Assembly: GCA_018826895.1 (NCBI GenBank)
Contig: JAHJYA010000135.1
Span: 19,883-83,882 of the forward strand
Origin: Gammaproteobacteria bacterium
GTDB taxonomy: Bacteria > Pseudomonadota > Gammaproteobacteria > Pseudomonadales > Pseudomonadaceae
Direction: 5' to 3'
DNA: 64,000 bases
The notes under the pieces were generated by a model. The model ran no database searches. It worked only from the letters and a program-made list of their open reading frames with translations, and was not told where the DNA came from. Shown piece after piece: positions 1-7,576 of the stretch. A program made the position numbers and the translations under genes. The first letter of the stretch is position 1. Every line of letters starts with the position of its first letter.

Positions 1-179
1 AGTCCTCTGTGGTTGCACTGTTTGGGTGCTGGTTGACAGCCGCGGTGCTCGATGAGCTCGTCGAAATGGCATGACAGCTGATTGAGGTGGTCAAGCTACT
101 CGCGTCCCCGCCGCGCCTACCTAGTATCTAGAGTTAATCCCCCTGCGCTTTCCTTCGAATCAGACGAGTGCTAAAACAG

Positions 180-204
180 CACAGCCCCGCAGAGCGGGGC
201 TGTG
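180..204 (-). terminator. Probable intrinsic terminator for minus-strand transcripts
   Basis: A perfect 11-base inverted repeat (arm CACAGCCCCGC) with a three-base loop is followed on the minus strand by CTGTTTTAG. GC-rich stem plus T-run fits rho-independent termination of transcripts coming from the AbiEi-like/BPSL0761/helicase genes. On the plus strand there is no T-run. Confidence 0.55.
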
Positions 205-327
205 AGAAACGGACCTAGCGTCATCACCAGCATGCTGAGGCTTCTGGGAGAGGGCGGATTAGGGCAGCTCCAACAGTGTACTTCCGACCAATGCCATGAA
301 GGTAGTCCGTACGGGCGCAATTATCTG

Positions 328-356
328 GCAAAACTCGCAACCCCCCAGAGTTTTGC
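328..356. repeat. Inverted repeat just downstream of the AbiEi-like gene
   Basis: The arms GCAAAACTC and GAGTTTTGC are perfectly complementary with an 11-base loop, about 15 bases past the stop of the minus-strand gene. It could act as a weak terminator or an RNA-stability hairpin. No function can be assigned from sequence alone. Confidence 0.4.
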
Positions 357-370
357 TGGGTTCGAGCCGG

Positions 371-985
371 TCAGGGCAGCTCCAACGCCATACGCATCCA
401 CTTCGGCATTTTGCAGGCCATTAATGCAGTTTGGTCTTCGGGCCTGAGCGCCTTCTTGATTGAGGCAATGCATTCCGGGGTAGAACCGTCTTTACCGAGA
501 TAAAATAGTGCGCTGATAGCCATCCCTACTTCGGTCCCGGCATGCTGCATGACCATTGGCGCCGCATGTACCAGCCTGACTTCAGCTTTCCCCATAAATA
601 GCGATCGGCTGGGCCCGCTGGTGTAATAGATTGAAATGAGTGGCATCTGGGTGCTCAGTCCAAACTTTCTGACCGCATTGGCACCATGGATCTGCAGAAC
701 CTGACGGCTCTGCCTGGCAATCAAACTCACCACTTCCCATGCGCTTGGGCGAACCCGAGCAACGTATCGGCTGGATTTCGGGCGCATGTAGATTCCTCGA
801 TGCACCCGCTCAAGTTCGCCTCGGCTGACCATCCGGGCTATCGCCTTGGATACGGCGCCGCTCGTTCCAAGCTCCGCAAGGCGCCTGATGCTGAAGGGCC
901 GCCCTTTAGGTAGGCGCCTGACCCGCTGCGCAACGCGGGTGGATACCGACAGTGCACAATCAGTGCGGGACATTGCGGCGCTCAT
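371..985 (-). CDS. DUF6088 / AbiEi-like antitoxin-family protein
   Basis: A protein of about 204 residues. The N-terminal third (roughly residues 20-80) has the winged-helix pattern of AbiEi-type proteins: a stretch FSIRRLAELGTSGAVSKAIARM followed by RGELERVHRGIYMRP, the usual strand-turn end of the wing. The rest resembles DUF6088 proteins. AbiEi proteins are the antitoxins of type IV toxin-antitoxin pairs, whose AbiEii partner is a nucleotidyltransferase. No AbiEii gene follows here, so this is an orphan or a relative with another role. I chose the ATG two bases after the stop of the upstream small gene (TAGAAATG), which implies translational coupling; an in-frame start 14 codons upstream would overlap that gene. 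Family assignment is moderately sure, function is inferred. Confidence 0.6.
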   Translation of the reverse strand: MSAAMSRTDCALSVSTRVAQRVRRLPKGRPFSIRRLAELGTSGAVSKAIARMVSRGELERVHRGIYMRPKSSRYVARVRPSAWEVVSLIARQSRQVLQIHGANAVRKFGLSTQMPLISIYYTSGPSRSLFMGKAEVRLVHAAPMVMQHAGTEVGMAISALFYLGKDGSTPECIASIKKALRPEDQTALMACKMPKWMRMALELP

Positions 986-987
986 TT

Positions 988-1251
988 CTACCCGGTGAAG
1001 TCCAATGACGAACTGAACAGTGGCCAATGTAAGGCGATCACTCGCCGTCGATATTCATCATCTGGCGCATCGCTCACCAGGCACTCTTCGAGGCGGCCCA
1101 GTGAGTAAATTTGGTCGGCCGACGGGTAGTGTCTGAGCAGGCTTTTTGCATAGCTGCGGATATCCTGAGGCAGTTCAGTGTTACGAGAGAGCTCTCGCAG
1201 GAACTCTTCGGTCTTGATGACGCTGCGGGTTCTTTCACGTGGAAGAGTCAA
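988..1251 (-). CDS. BPSL0761-type small conserved protein
   Basis: An 87-residue protein rich in charged residues, beginning MTLPRERTRSV and containing the stretch LSRNTELPQDIRSYAKSLLR typical of the BPSL0761 family, as I recall it. These proteins are found on genomic islands of Pseudomonas, Burkholderia and relatives and have no known function. There is no signal peptide or membrane segment. It is followed with a two-base gap by the AbiEi-like gene, so the two are probably co-translated. The pairing of a BPSL0761 protein with a DUF6088 protein recurs in such islands, which supports mobile rather than core origin. Confidence 0.55.
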   Translation of the reverse strand: MTLPRERTRSVIKTEEFLRELSRNTELPQDIRSYAKSLLRHYPSADQIYSLGRLEECLVSDAPDDEYRRRVIALHWPLFSSSLDFTG

Positions 1252-1317
1252 TGCGGTTATCTCCTGATTCAGTCAACTACGTCTACCGACGCCTGAGTTT
1301 TGATCTCCATACAAGCA

Positions 1318-2718
1318 TCAAAAGCAAGCCAGCAACTGTTGCCGGTAGTGCTTGGAAAAGCTGACCTGATGGCTTGGCTCAGCGGCAGAGTCCCCCAGGG
1401 ATAAGTTGCATTTAGCGTCTGCCCCAATTACCTGCGCGGTGCCACTTCCAATACTGTCATCCACACCATCGATATTGCCGGCAGCCCCAATCCAGCCAGA
1501 TATTGAACCTGATGTGGAGGCTGGCATCTGTACCTCGTTCAGCACCGCCAGGTCATCCGGCAGATCATCTGCAATTCTCTCCGCCAAGCACTGCAACGTC
1601 GGTTCCGCCATCATGAACAGCCAAGCCTGATCATCGGGCTCGCCTGTGCGCCGAAGCACTCGCCCCAGCACTTGCCGGTAATGCAGCTCGGTGCGAATGC
1701 GGCTGAGGTAGCAGCACACCTGGAGGCGGGGGATGTCCGTGCCTTCGCTGATCATTCCAACCGCGATAATCCAACGGCAGGCGCTGTGCCTGAACGCGTT
1801 GATCACCTGCTGCGCATCCGGGGTTTTGTTAGTCACGATGCGGCAACCTTCACCCCTGGCCTCCAGGGCCAGGGCAACTTGCTGGGCATGCTCGATGTCG
1901 GTGGCAACCACCAAGCCAGCCGCATCAGGCTTGATCAGGCGAAGCTCATCCAGCTTGCCGCACCCAAGACCGAGCAGTTGATCGATCACCTCGTCATGGC
2001 GCAGCAGCTCTTCGTAGGTGACAGGGGATTCCCCCAATAGTTTAGCGATGCTGGGAAACAGCCTGACAGTGCTCTCAGTGTCTAGCTCCTCGGTAAGTTT
2101 CACCTTCTGGTTGTCGAGCAGGACAATACGAGGGGAGCGGCACACCCCATCAGCTATGGCCTCTTGCAGTCCGTAGCGGTAGTCGCAGATCAGGTACCCC
2201 TCGGGTGACGAGTAGCGGGCCAGAGCAATGGCCCGGTCGTCCGAACGCCATGGCGTGCCGGATAGAGCCAAGGTGAAAGCGGCTCTGTCCTGTATCCGCT
2301 GAAGAATCTGCTGGCCCCAGGCGTTGCTCAGAAGTACATCGTGGCCGGCGCAGTGGTGAATTTCATCGAAAACCACGAACACACGGTAGTCATCAAGAAG
2401 CCGCCAGAACCCCTCATCTCGATATTCCATGGCCTGGTAGGTGAACGCAGCCCCCACTGCGCCGATCTGACCGTCCAGACGCCTGCCAAGCACCGTAGCA
2501 AAGGTCGAGCGAAAGCCCTCGACAACCTGGCAGGATGGCGCGAAGCAGAGCACCAGATCGATCCTATCCTGCTCAAGCAGTCTGCTGGCCAGCTCTGCCG
2601 CCATGCGCGTCTTGCCGGCACCCGGAGTTGCCTGGCAGAAGAAGTGCGGCGTGGCGGTAAAGTGCTCCAACGCCGTGCTGATGCAGCCGAGTTGCCAGTC
2701 TCGCAGCGAGAGGGTCAT
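1318..2718 (-). CDS. SF2 DEAD/DEAH-type helicase of an accessory locus
   Basis: A 466-residue superfamily II helicase. Motif I is ATPGAGKT (about residues 30-37), motif II is DEIHH (about 119-123), motif III is SGTPWRSDD, and the second RecA-like domain shows a motif V-like EGTDIPRLQ and motif VI as QVLGRVLRRTG. These mark an ATP-driven translocase of the family that includes type I/III restriction Res subunits and defence helicases. The C-terminal tail of about 100 residues has no recognisable domain. Its ATG overlaps the stop of the upstream gene by four bases (ATGA), so the two are translated together. There is no nuclease or methylase domain in it, so what it acts on is unknown. Helicase assignment is firm; a defence role is inferred from context. 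Confidence 0.8.
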   Translation of the reverse strand: MTLSLRDWQLGCISTALEHFTATPHFFCQATPGAGKTRMAAELASRLLEQDRIDLVLCFAPSCQVVEGFRSTFATVLGRRLDGQIGAVGAAFTYQAMEYRDEGFWRLLDDYRVFVVFDEIHHCAGHDVLLSNAWGQQILQRIQDRAAFTLALSGTPWRSDDRAIALARYSSPEGYLICDYRYGLQEAIADGVCRSPRIVLLDNQKVKLTEELDTESTVRLFPSIAKLLGESPVTYEELLRHDEVIDQLLGLGCGKLDELRLIKPDAAGLVVATDIEHAQQVALALEARGEGCRIVTNKTPDAQQVINAFRHSACRWIIAVGMISEGTDIPRLQVCCYLSRIRTELHYRQVLGRVLRRTGEPDDQAWLFMMAEPTLQCLAERIADDLPDDLAVLNEVQMPASTSGSISGWIGAAGNIDGVDDSIGSGTAQVIGADAKCNLSLGDSAAEPSHQVSFSKHYRQQLLACF

Positions 2719-3305
2719 CGTGCGGCGGCAAGCGTCTTGAGTGTCTTCTCGATGGCGCGGAGATGACCCAGCAGGCGTGAGCTGCGGTCTCTAGCTTCCA
2801 GATACTCGCCTTCGACCTTGTCCCGAAGATGAGGCATATCATCCATGAGCAGCTTGTATCGCTCCGCCTCCCCCATCGAAGACAGGAAGTCCAACCGGAT
2901 CTCTTTGTGGAGCGCCTCCAAGTGCTGATCCGCATCGGGCGAAGGCTTGAGCGGTTCAGTCGCATCATCGAACACTGAAGGTTCCTGCGCTGGCTCACAT
3001 GCAGTCTTGAGGCTGTTCTCGAATCCGTTATCGATCAGCTCCAGCTGCAGATGTGCCGGAATGGGCTGCCGGTGGTAGATCTGTCCCCGCGTGCGGCGCT
3101 CCTCGTCATGTACGAGCCAGCCTATGTGCAGCATTCGGCGTATCTGCTTATACACATAGCGGCGCACATCGCCGATGCGAAAAGTCATGCCTTCCAGGCG
3201 CTTGGCATAGGCATCCCGCAGTTCACGGGTCGTGAACCTTGTGCGCCCGTCTTCCTGAAGCAGCTCATACAGCCGCCTGTCGAAGATGAACGTGGCCGAT
3301 TTCAT
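2715..3305 (-). CDS. Unknown winged-helix-like partner of the helicase
   Basis: A 196-residue protein I do not recognise. The first 85 residues look like a small DNA-binding fold (FTTRELRDAYAKRL, then RRYVYKQIRRML and a basic turn RRTRGQIYHR). The middle is acidic and probably disordered, and the last 80 residues are strongly charged and heptad-like (MGEAERYKLLMDDMPHL, EYLEARDRSSRLLGHLRAIEKTLK), suggesting a coiled coil. No signal peptide. The start was set at the methionine beginning MKSATFIFDRR because an upstream start would run into the divergent regulator's promoter. Its stop overlaps the helicase start by four bases, so it likely serves as specificity or loading factor for the helicase; that is inference. 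Confidence 0.55.
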   Translation of the reverse strand: MKSATFIFDRRLYELLQEDGRTRFTTRELRDAYAKRLEGMTFRIGDVRRYVYKQIRRMLHIGWLVHDEERRTRGQIYHRQPIPAHLQLELIDNGFENSLKTACEPAQEPSVFDDATEPLKPSPDADQHLEALHKEIRLDFLSSMGEAERYKLLMDDMPHLRDKVEGEYLEARDRSSRLLGHLRAIEKTLKTLAAAR

Positions 3306-3407
3306 TGAGGCACCAGAAGAGTAGTCGCGAAAAATGCGGATTATAGTCCGTGGTCTGTGCATCCGCAAACGCACGATAGTGCCGCCTCAAGTGGAATTGA
3401 GACGGTC
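3306..3407. promoter_or_regulatory. Divergent control region with a palindrome
   Basis: This 102-base gap separates the helicase operon from the divergent XRE gene. It contains GGATTATAGTCC (3338-3349), a near-perfect 12-base palindrome (10 of 12 positions) that on the other strand reads GGACTATAATCC. Restriction-modification controller proteins bind GACT-N-AGTC-type boxes in exactly such positions, so this is a candidate operator for the XRE protein. It also contains TATAATCC, usable as a minus-strand -10 element. Confidence 0.4.
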
Positions 3408-3629
3408 ATGGATAAGTTGGCGAAAGCGTTGGGGGAACGCATCCGGACACAGAGGAAGGCCAGCAGGATTTCTCAGGATGCACTGGCGCTGGCCTGCAGT
3501 ATCGACCGCAGCTATATGGGGCGAATCGAGCGTGGTGAAGTAAACATCACCGTCGAGAAGCTATATCGAATCGCAGGCGAGCTCGCCTGCGATCCGTCCT
3601 GTCTTCTGCCTCAGATGTCAGAGCTGTAA
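3408..3629 (+). CDS. XRE-family regulator resembling R-M controller (C) proteins
   Basis: A 73-residue, single-domain helix-turn-helix protein. Residues 10-65 form an HTH_3/XRE domain: RIRTQRKASRISQDALA, then the recognition region DRSYMGRIERGEVNIT and KLYRIAGEL. The SYxGxIERG signature and the size are those of controller proteins of restriction-modification systems, which set the timing of toxic genes, and of small island repressors. The ATG chosen starts MDKLAKALGER; an in-frame ATG 17 codons earlier lies inside the presumed promoter. It is divergent from the unknown/helicase pair and so probably regulates it. Right after its stop the sequence changes into an IS21 remnant. Confidence 0.7.
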   Translation: MDKLAKALGERIRTQRKASRISQDALALACSIDRSYMGRIERGEVNITVEKLYRIAGELACDPSCLLPQMSEL

Positions 3630-3704
3630 CCCGGTGCGCTTGGTTATCTCGTGCAGCGACAGCTTGTCGCGAAAATACATCCGACGGATTTTGCCCATCA
3701 TTTC
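3630..3704 (-). pseudogene. N-terminal fragment of IS21-family transposase IstA
   Basis: The minus strand encodes MEMMGKIRRMYFRDKLS followed by LHEITKRTG, the first 25 residues of an IS21-family IstA transposase as I remember it. The reading frame then breaks off at the end of the XRE gene, so well over 90 percent of the transposase is missing. It is a dead remnant marking a deletion junction immediately beside the XRE stop codon. Confidence 0.7.
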
Positions 3705-3820
3705 CATACTGATCACCCTGTGTTCTCCTGCTCAAAAATTGAGCAGAAGGAGTTGAACACCTGGGTCAGTTTTCGATCGGCAGAACAGCCTCTACTGGGG
3801 CAGTTTTCGGTCAGCGGCAA
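3630..3820. mobile_element. Left-end remnant of an IS21-family element
   Basis: Upstream of the istA fragment lie two related copies of an end repeat, TGGGTCAGTTTTCGATCGGC (3762-3781) and TGGGGCAGTTTTCGGTCAGC (3796-3815), as expected of the multiple terminal transposase-binding repeats of IS21-family elements. A short palindrome TGCTCAA/TTGAGCA sits between them and istA. The inner part, istB and the other end are missing. The outer boundary cannot be fixed precisely. Confidence 0.65.
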
Positions 3821-4002
3821 CAGGCCTATCCGCATCAGGAGCTCTTTGCAGGGCTGGCTGCCCGCCTCAAGCCGGACTGAACAGGCGGGCGCCCCCGGTC
3901 CGGAGCAATAGGAGAAAGGGGGAGTTCGTCTAGCGGACGGAAACTGAGTAAAAAACGATCAATCTTGACCAGTGGAAGGTAGGTTGTTGTTACACCGGGG
4001 CT
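3821..4002. other. Non-coding junction DNA between IS remnants
   Basis: I find no gene or recognisable element here. It lies between the IS21 end repeats and the IS3 fragment and is probably scar DNA from successive insertions and deletions. Confidence 0.4.
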
Positions 4003-4197
4003 TCATCGGCCACGCCTGGCAGCTTCATGAGAAATCCGAGCTAGTTCTTCATTCGCAAAATTACGCTCAACCCATCGACGTAACGCGGTTTTGCCTACGC
4101 CCATCGACTTGCAGGCTTCGGGAATTGAATAGCCCTGATCTAGAACCAGGCCTGCTGCTTCGAGTTTGAAATCTGAACTGAATGATCTTCTGGTCAC
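4003..4197 (-). pseudogene. IS3-family OrfA fragment
   Basis: The first 45 residues (MTRRSFSSDFKLEAAGLVLD, then IPEACKSMGVGKTALRRWVE) are the N-terminal helix-turn-helix of an IS3-family OrfA. After RRWVE the sequence departs from the family and ends 19 residues later, so leucine zipper, OrfB and the DDE catalytic domain are missing. Not functional as a transposase. Confidence 0.75.
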
Positions 4198-4246
4198 GTA
4201 AACACCTCATTGCTGGGCGAAGCCTAACGCCCTATCGGGGTGTCCA
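4003..4246 (-). mobile_element. Truncated IS3-family element with one end
   Basis: On the minus strand TGGACACCCCG (ending at 4246) precedes the orfA fragment by about 50 bases, which fits the outer inverted repeat of an IS3-family element beginning with TG. The other end and all of orfB are lost. It lies about 65 bases from the point where endA is broken. Confidence 0.6.
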
Positions 4247-4677
4247 GAATCATCGAGCCACAACAACGAGATTTCCTCACTCATGAACATTTTTTTGTGT
4301 AGGTCTTGAAAACCGATGGCCGGCACCAGGTTGTGCAGGTCGGCCTCGGCGCGGCGGAATACGCTGTCGTTTTTGCTGCAGTTCTTGCGTCCGCCGTTCT
4401 GCCAGCACTGGCGCTGATGACCGATCTGCCAGGCTGGGACGATGTGCTCCCATTCGATGCGCGCGGCGCGGTTAGCGTTCTTGCGCGGCACGTAGCCGCA
4501 GCTTTTCAGGTCGACGCGGTTGCCGGTGAATTTGCAGCCGCAGTAGAACTCGACTGACTGACGGGCGTAGAGGGTCCAGCCAATTTTCTTGGCGGCGCTG
4601 AAACTGGTGGGTGGGTTGGCGAGAGCAGGGGTACACAGAAGCGAGCAGAGCAGAACGAGGGTACGGCGCAGAGGCAT
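4207..4677 (-). pseudogene. endA: Endonuclease I, 3'-truncated
   Basis: Residues 1 to about 120 are a periplasmic/secreted endonuclease I: a signal peptide ([14 protein letters not shown]), the family start ([13 protein letters not shown]), [11 protein letters not shown] with the catalytic histidine of the beta-beta-alpha-metal site, and [12 protein letters not shown] with the metal-binding Asn. Normal Pseudomonas EndA is roughly 230 residues. Here, after NLVPAIG (about position 4312), the sequence changes to [15 protein letters not shown] and stops at about 156 residues next to an IS3 end. About 90 C-terminal residues are lost, so the product is probably inactive although the active-site part remains. 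The start is the methionine before PLRRTL. This marks the right boundary of the accessory segment. Confidence 0.75.
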
Positions 4678-4747
4678 GCAGGGGCAGTCCAAAAGCGCCG
4701 CATCATACGCCTTGGCAGCGCGCTGCCAAGGCTAGCCTTTTAATAGC

Positions 4748-5011
4748 TCAGCGGCTCAGAAGCAGCCCGACGACGCCCAGTATTACGATAAAAGCCAGCC
4801 ACACCAGTGCATTGAGCGGGCTGCGGCGGATGATGCCGGCGCCGCGCAAGCGAATCGGCGGGGTGTCTTCCTGGTAACGATTGAGCAGTTCGCTGGCGTC
4901 TGCTTCGCTCAGGTTGAGGTGCTTACGCAGGCGCTGCAGGGCGTAATCCCGCTCGCCGAAGCGTACGGCGCGGGCGATATCCTCAGGCAACGGGGGTAGA
5001 GGTGTCGGCAT
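4748..5011 (-). CDS. Small conserved protein with one C-terminal membrane helix
   Basis: An 87-residue protein. The N-terminal half is soluble and charged, with a repeat of small helices (ARAVRFGERDYALQRLRKHL, LSEADASELLNRY); the last 22 residues (NALVWLAFIVILGVVGLLLS) form a single membrane helix, so it is likely a tail-anchored inner-membrane protein. No family with known function recognised. The start preceded by GGAGAACC is preferred over one 14 codons upstream. It is divergent from yaeQ. Confidence 0.6.
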   Translation of the reverse strand: MPTPLPPLPEDIARAVRFGERDYALQRLRKHLNLSEADASELLNRYQEDTPPIRLRGAGIIRRSPLNALVWLAFIVILGVVGLLLSR

Positions 5012-5140
5012 CTGTGGTTCTCCAGTCTGTACAGGATAGACGGCAGGGCGCACCAGGCGTTCATCCGATTAGACTGCCTGACCGCAGACCGCGCATGGGG
5101 TAGACTGGCGCGCTACGTCGCTCAATCAAGAAGTCCACCC

Positions 5141-5680
5141 ATGGCACAGCCGTCCACCACCTACAAAATCGACCTGAACCTCACGGACATGGACCGCAGT
5201 GTCTACGAGAGTCTGCGTTTTACCGTGGCCCGACACCCGTCGGAAACCGAGGAACGCCTGGCCGCACGGTTGATTGGCTACGCCCTGTTCTATCACGAGC
5301 ACCTGGCGTTTGGCCGTGGCCTGTCGGATGTCGACGAGCCGGCATTGTGGGAAAAGAGTCTGGATGACCGGGTGCTGCACTGGATCGAAGTCGGCCAGCC
5401 AGACAGCGACCGTATCACCTGGTGTTCGCGGCGCACCGAGAAGTTCAGTCTGGTGGCCTACGGCAACCTGCGCGTGTGGCAGACCAAAGCACTGGACCCG
5501 GTACGCAGCCTGAAGAATATCAACGTCGTGGCCCTGGACCAGGAGGCGCTGGCCAGCCTGGCGCTGAACATGCCGCGGGCCTTGAACTGGAGCGTGATGA
5601 TCAGCGACGGCGAGCTGTTCGTCACCGACGAGCTTGGCCAGCACGAGATCCCCATGCAATGGCTGGCGGGCGAACGCTGA
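5141..5680 (+). CDS. yaeQ: YaeQ family protein
   Basis: A 179-residue protein of full family length, starting MAQPSTTYKIDLNL and carrying the YaeQ hallmarks HPSETEERLAARLIGYALF, LAFGRGLSDVDEPALW and IEVGQPDSDRI. YaeQ has a PD-(D/E)XK-like fold in crystal structures of homologues and was first reported as able to substitute for RfaH, a claim not well supported since; its role is unknown. Soluble, cytoplasmic. It lies just upstream of recJ in the same direction with a 93-base gap, a common Pseudomonas arrangement, but no functional link is established. Confidence 0.9.
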   Translation: MAQPSTTYKIDLNLTDMDRSVYESLRFTVARHPSETEERLAARLIGYALFYHEHLAFGRGLSDVDEPALWEKSLDDRVLHWIEVGQPDSDRITWCSRRTEKFSLVAYGNLRVWQTKALDPVRSLKNINVVALDQEALASLALNMPRALNWSVMISDGELFVTDELGQHEIPMQWLAGER

Positions 5681-5773
5681 GCCGCGCGGGCCTTGGCGCG
5701 TTGTTAGGGCCCTTGATTCACGCCAACACCGGCGCTCACCTGAGCGACCTTTCACCTGGTAGATACAACCCCC

Positions 5774-7483
5774 ATGCGCATTGAAGCCCGCCCCCTTCCC
5801 GCTACGCTGCCCGACCTGGGCAACCTGCCGCCGCTGTTGACTCGCCTGTATGCCGCCCGCGGCGTGCAATCCGCCGAGGAGCTGGACAAGGGTCTGGCGC
5901 GCTTGATCCCCTATCAGCAGCTCAAGGGCATCGACGCCGCGGTGCAGTTGCTGGTCGAGGCCCTGGAGCAGCGCCAGCGCATCCTGATCGTCGGCGACTT
6001 CGATGCCGATGGCGCCACTGCCAGCACGGTCGGCGTGCTCGGCTTGCGTCTGCTTGGCGCGGCCCATGTCGATTACCTGGTGCCGAATCGCTTCGAGTAC
6101 GGCTATGGCCTGACCCCCGAGATCGTGGCCGTGGCGCTCGAGCGCCAGCCGGATCTGCTGATGACCGTGGACAACGGTATCTCCAGCGTTGACGGCGTCG
6201 CCGCAGCCAAAGCCGCTGGCTTGCGCGTGCTGGTCACCGACCACCACTTGCCGGGCGCTGAATTGCCGGCAGCCGATGCCATCGTCAACCCCAACCAGCC
6301 GGGTTGCGATTTCCCCAGTAAGGCCATGGCCGGCGTCGGCGTGATGTTCTACGTGCTGCTGGCGCTGCGCGCTCGTCTGCGTGAGACAGGTTGGTTCGCT
6401 ACACGGCAGGAGCCGAATCTGGGTGAACTGCTCGACCTGGTGGCCCTGGGCAGTGTGGCCGACGTGGTGCCGCTGGATGCCAATAACCGCATCCTGGTGC
6501 ATCAGGGCCTGGCGCGTATCCGTGCCGGTCGGGCGCGGCCTGGTCTGCGTGCGATTCTCGAGGTGGCGGGGCGCGATCACCGGCGCATCACTTCCACCGA
6601 CCTCGGCTTTATTCTCGGTCCACGCTTGAATGCGGCTGGGCGCTTGGATGACATGGCCCTTGGCATCGAATGCCTGCTCTGCGAAGACGAAGCCCTGGCC
6701 CGTGACATGGCCGTACAGTTGGACCAGCTCAATCAAGACCGCAAGGCGATCGAGCAGGGCATGCAGCGCGAGGCTCTGGCCCAGCTCAAGGACCTGCCGC
6801 TGGATGACATGCCGTTCGGCCTGTGCCTGTTTGAGGCCGATTGGCACCAGGGGGTGATCGGCATCCTCGCCTCGCGTCTCAAGGAACGCTACCACCGCCC
6901 GACCATTGCCTTTGCCGATGCCGGCGAGGGCGTGCTCAAAGGTTCGGCGCGTTCGGTGCCGGGTTTCCATATCCGCGATGCATTGGATGCAGTGGCCGCC
7001 AGGCACCCGCAATTGATCAGCAAGTTTGGCGGCCATGCCATGGCGGCGGGGTTGTCGCTGCCGCAGGAAAACTTTGGTGCTTTCGCCGCCGCCTTCGATG
7101 CCGAGGTGCGCCGCCAGCTCTGCGAGGATGACCTGACCGGGCGTCTGCTCTCGGATGGTCAACTCGGCGTCACCGAGTTCCACCTGGAACTGGCCCGTGC
7201 GCTGCGCAATGCCGGGCCCTGGGGCCAGCATTTTCCTGAGCCGCTGTTCCATGGCGTGTTCCAGATCGTCAACCAGCGGGTGGTCGGTGAGCGCCACCTC
7301 AAACTGGTGCTCAAGACCGAATGCGGCAGCGTGCAACTCGACGCCATCGCCTTCAACGTCGACCGTGAGATCTGGCCCAACCCCACGGTGCGCTGGGCCG
7401 AGCTGGCCTACAAGCTGGACCTCAACGAGTTTCGTGGCAACGAGAGCGTACAACTGATGATCGCCCACCTGGCGCCGCGCTGA
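5774..7483 (+). CDS. recJ: Single-stranded-DNA-specific exonuclease RecJ
   Basis: RecJ degrades single-stranded DNA 5'-3' in recombination, mismatch repair and rescue of stalled forks. The 569-residue protein has the DHH phosphoesterase motifs: GDFDADG (about residues 74-80), VDNG (132-135) and TDHHLPG (DHH at 156-158), then the DHHA1 domain with the GGHAMAAG signature and an OB-fold region at the C-terminus. All metal-binding aspartates and histidines that I can place are present. Length is normal. It starts at ATG after a 93-base gap from yaeQ and probably has its own promoter. Confidence 0.95.
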   Translation: MRIEARPLPATLPDLGNLPPLLTRLYAARGVQSAEELDKGLARLIPYQQLKGIDAAVQLLVEALEQRQRILIVGDFDADGATASTVGVLGLRLLGAAHVDYLVPNRFEYGYGLTPEIVAVALERQPDLLMTVDNGISSVDGVAAAKAAGLRVLVTDHHLPGAELPAADAIVNPNQPGCDFPSKAMAGVGVMFYVLLALRARLRETGWFATRQEPNLGELLDLVALGSVADVVPLDANNRILVHQGLARIRAGRARPGLRAILEVAGRDHRRITSTDLGFILGPRLNAAGRLDDMALGIECLLCEDEALARDMAVQLDQLNQDRKAIEQGMQREALAQLKDLPLDDMPFGLCLFEADWHQGVIGILASRLKERYHRPTIAFADAGEGVLKGSARSVPGFHIRDALDAVAARHPQLISKFGGHAMAAGLSLPQENFGAFAAAFDAEVRRQLCEDDLTGRLLSDGQLGVTEFHLELARALRNAGPWGQHFPEPLFHGVFQIVNQRVVGERHLKLVLKTECGSVQLDAIAFNVDREIWPNPTVRWAELAYKLDLNEFRGNESVQLMIAHLAPR

Positions 7484-7576
7484 GCGGCAATATCTGGTCG
7501 CATATCGCGGCTGCAATAGCGGAATTTTTGCTCGCCGCCTGTGTTCTGATTTGCATCCCGATATGGAGAACAATCA

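Larger units (their letters stand above)
1..370. other. Non-coding left edge of the accessory segment
   Basis: I see no convincing gene here. The stretch holds two inverted repeats (listed separately) downstream of the minus-strand AbiEi-like gene. A 15-base string, AGGGCAGCTCCAACR, occurs near 264 and again at about 372, where it is the end of the AbiEi-like gene; read on the minus strand both encode the same last residues (LELP) followed by a stop. This hints that a second, decayed copy of that gene's 3' end lies here, but the similarity is too short to be sure. Confidence 0.4.

Noticed and set aside
355..372. GGGTTCGAGCC resembling a tRNA T-loop
   Set aside because: No acceptor stem or anticodon arm can be folded around it, so no tRNA is called.
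5126..7573. A very long open frame on the minus strand (about 815 codons)
   Set aside because: It lies entirely over yaeQ and recJ on the opposite strand. Its translation has no domain and reflects the GC-rich codon bias of those genes.
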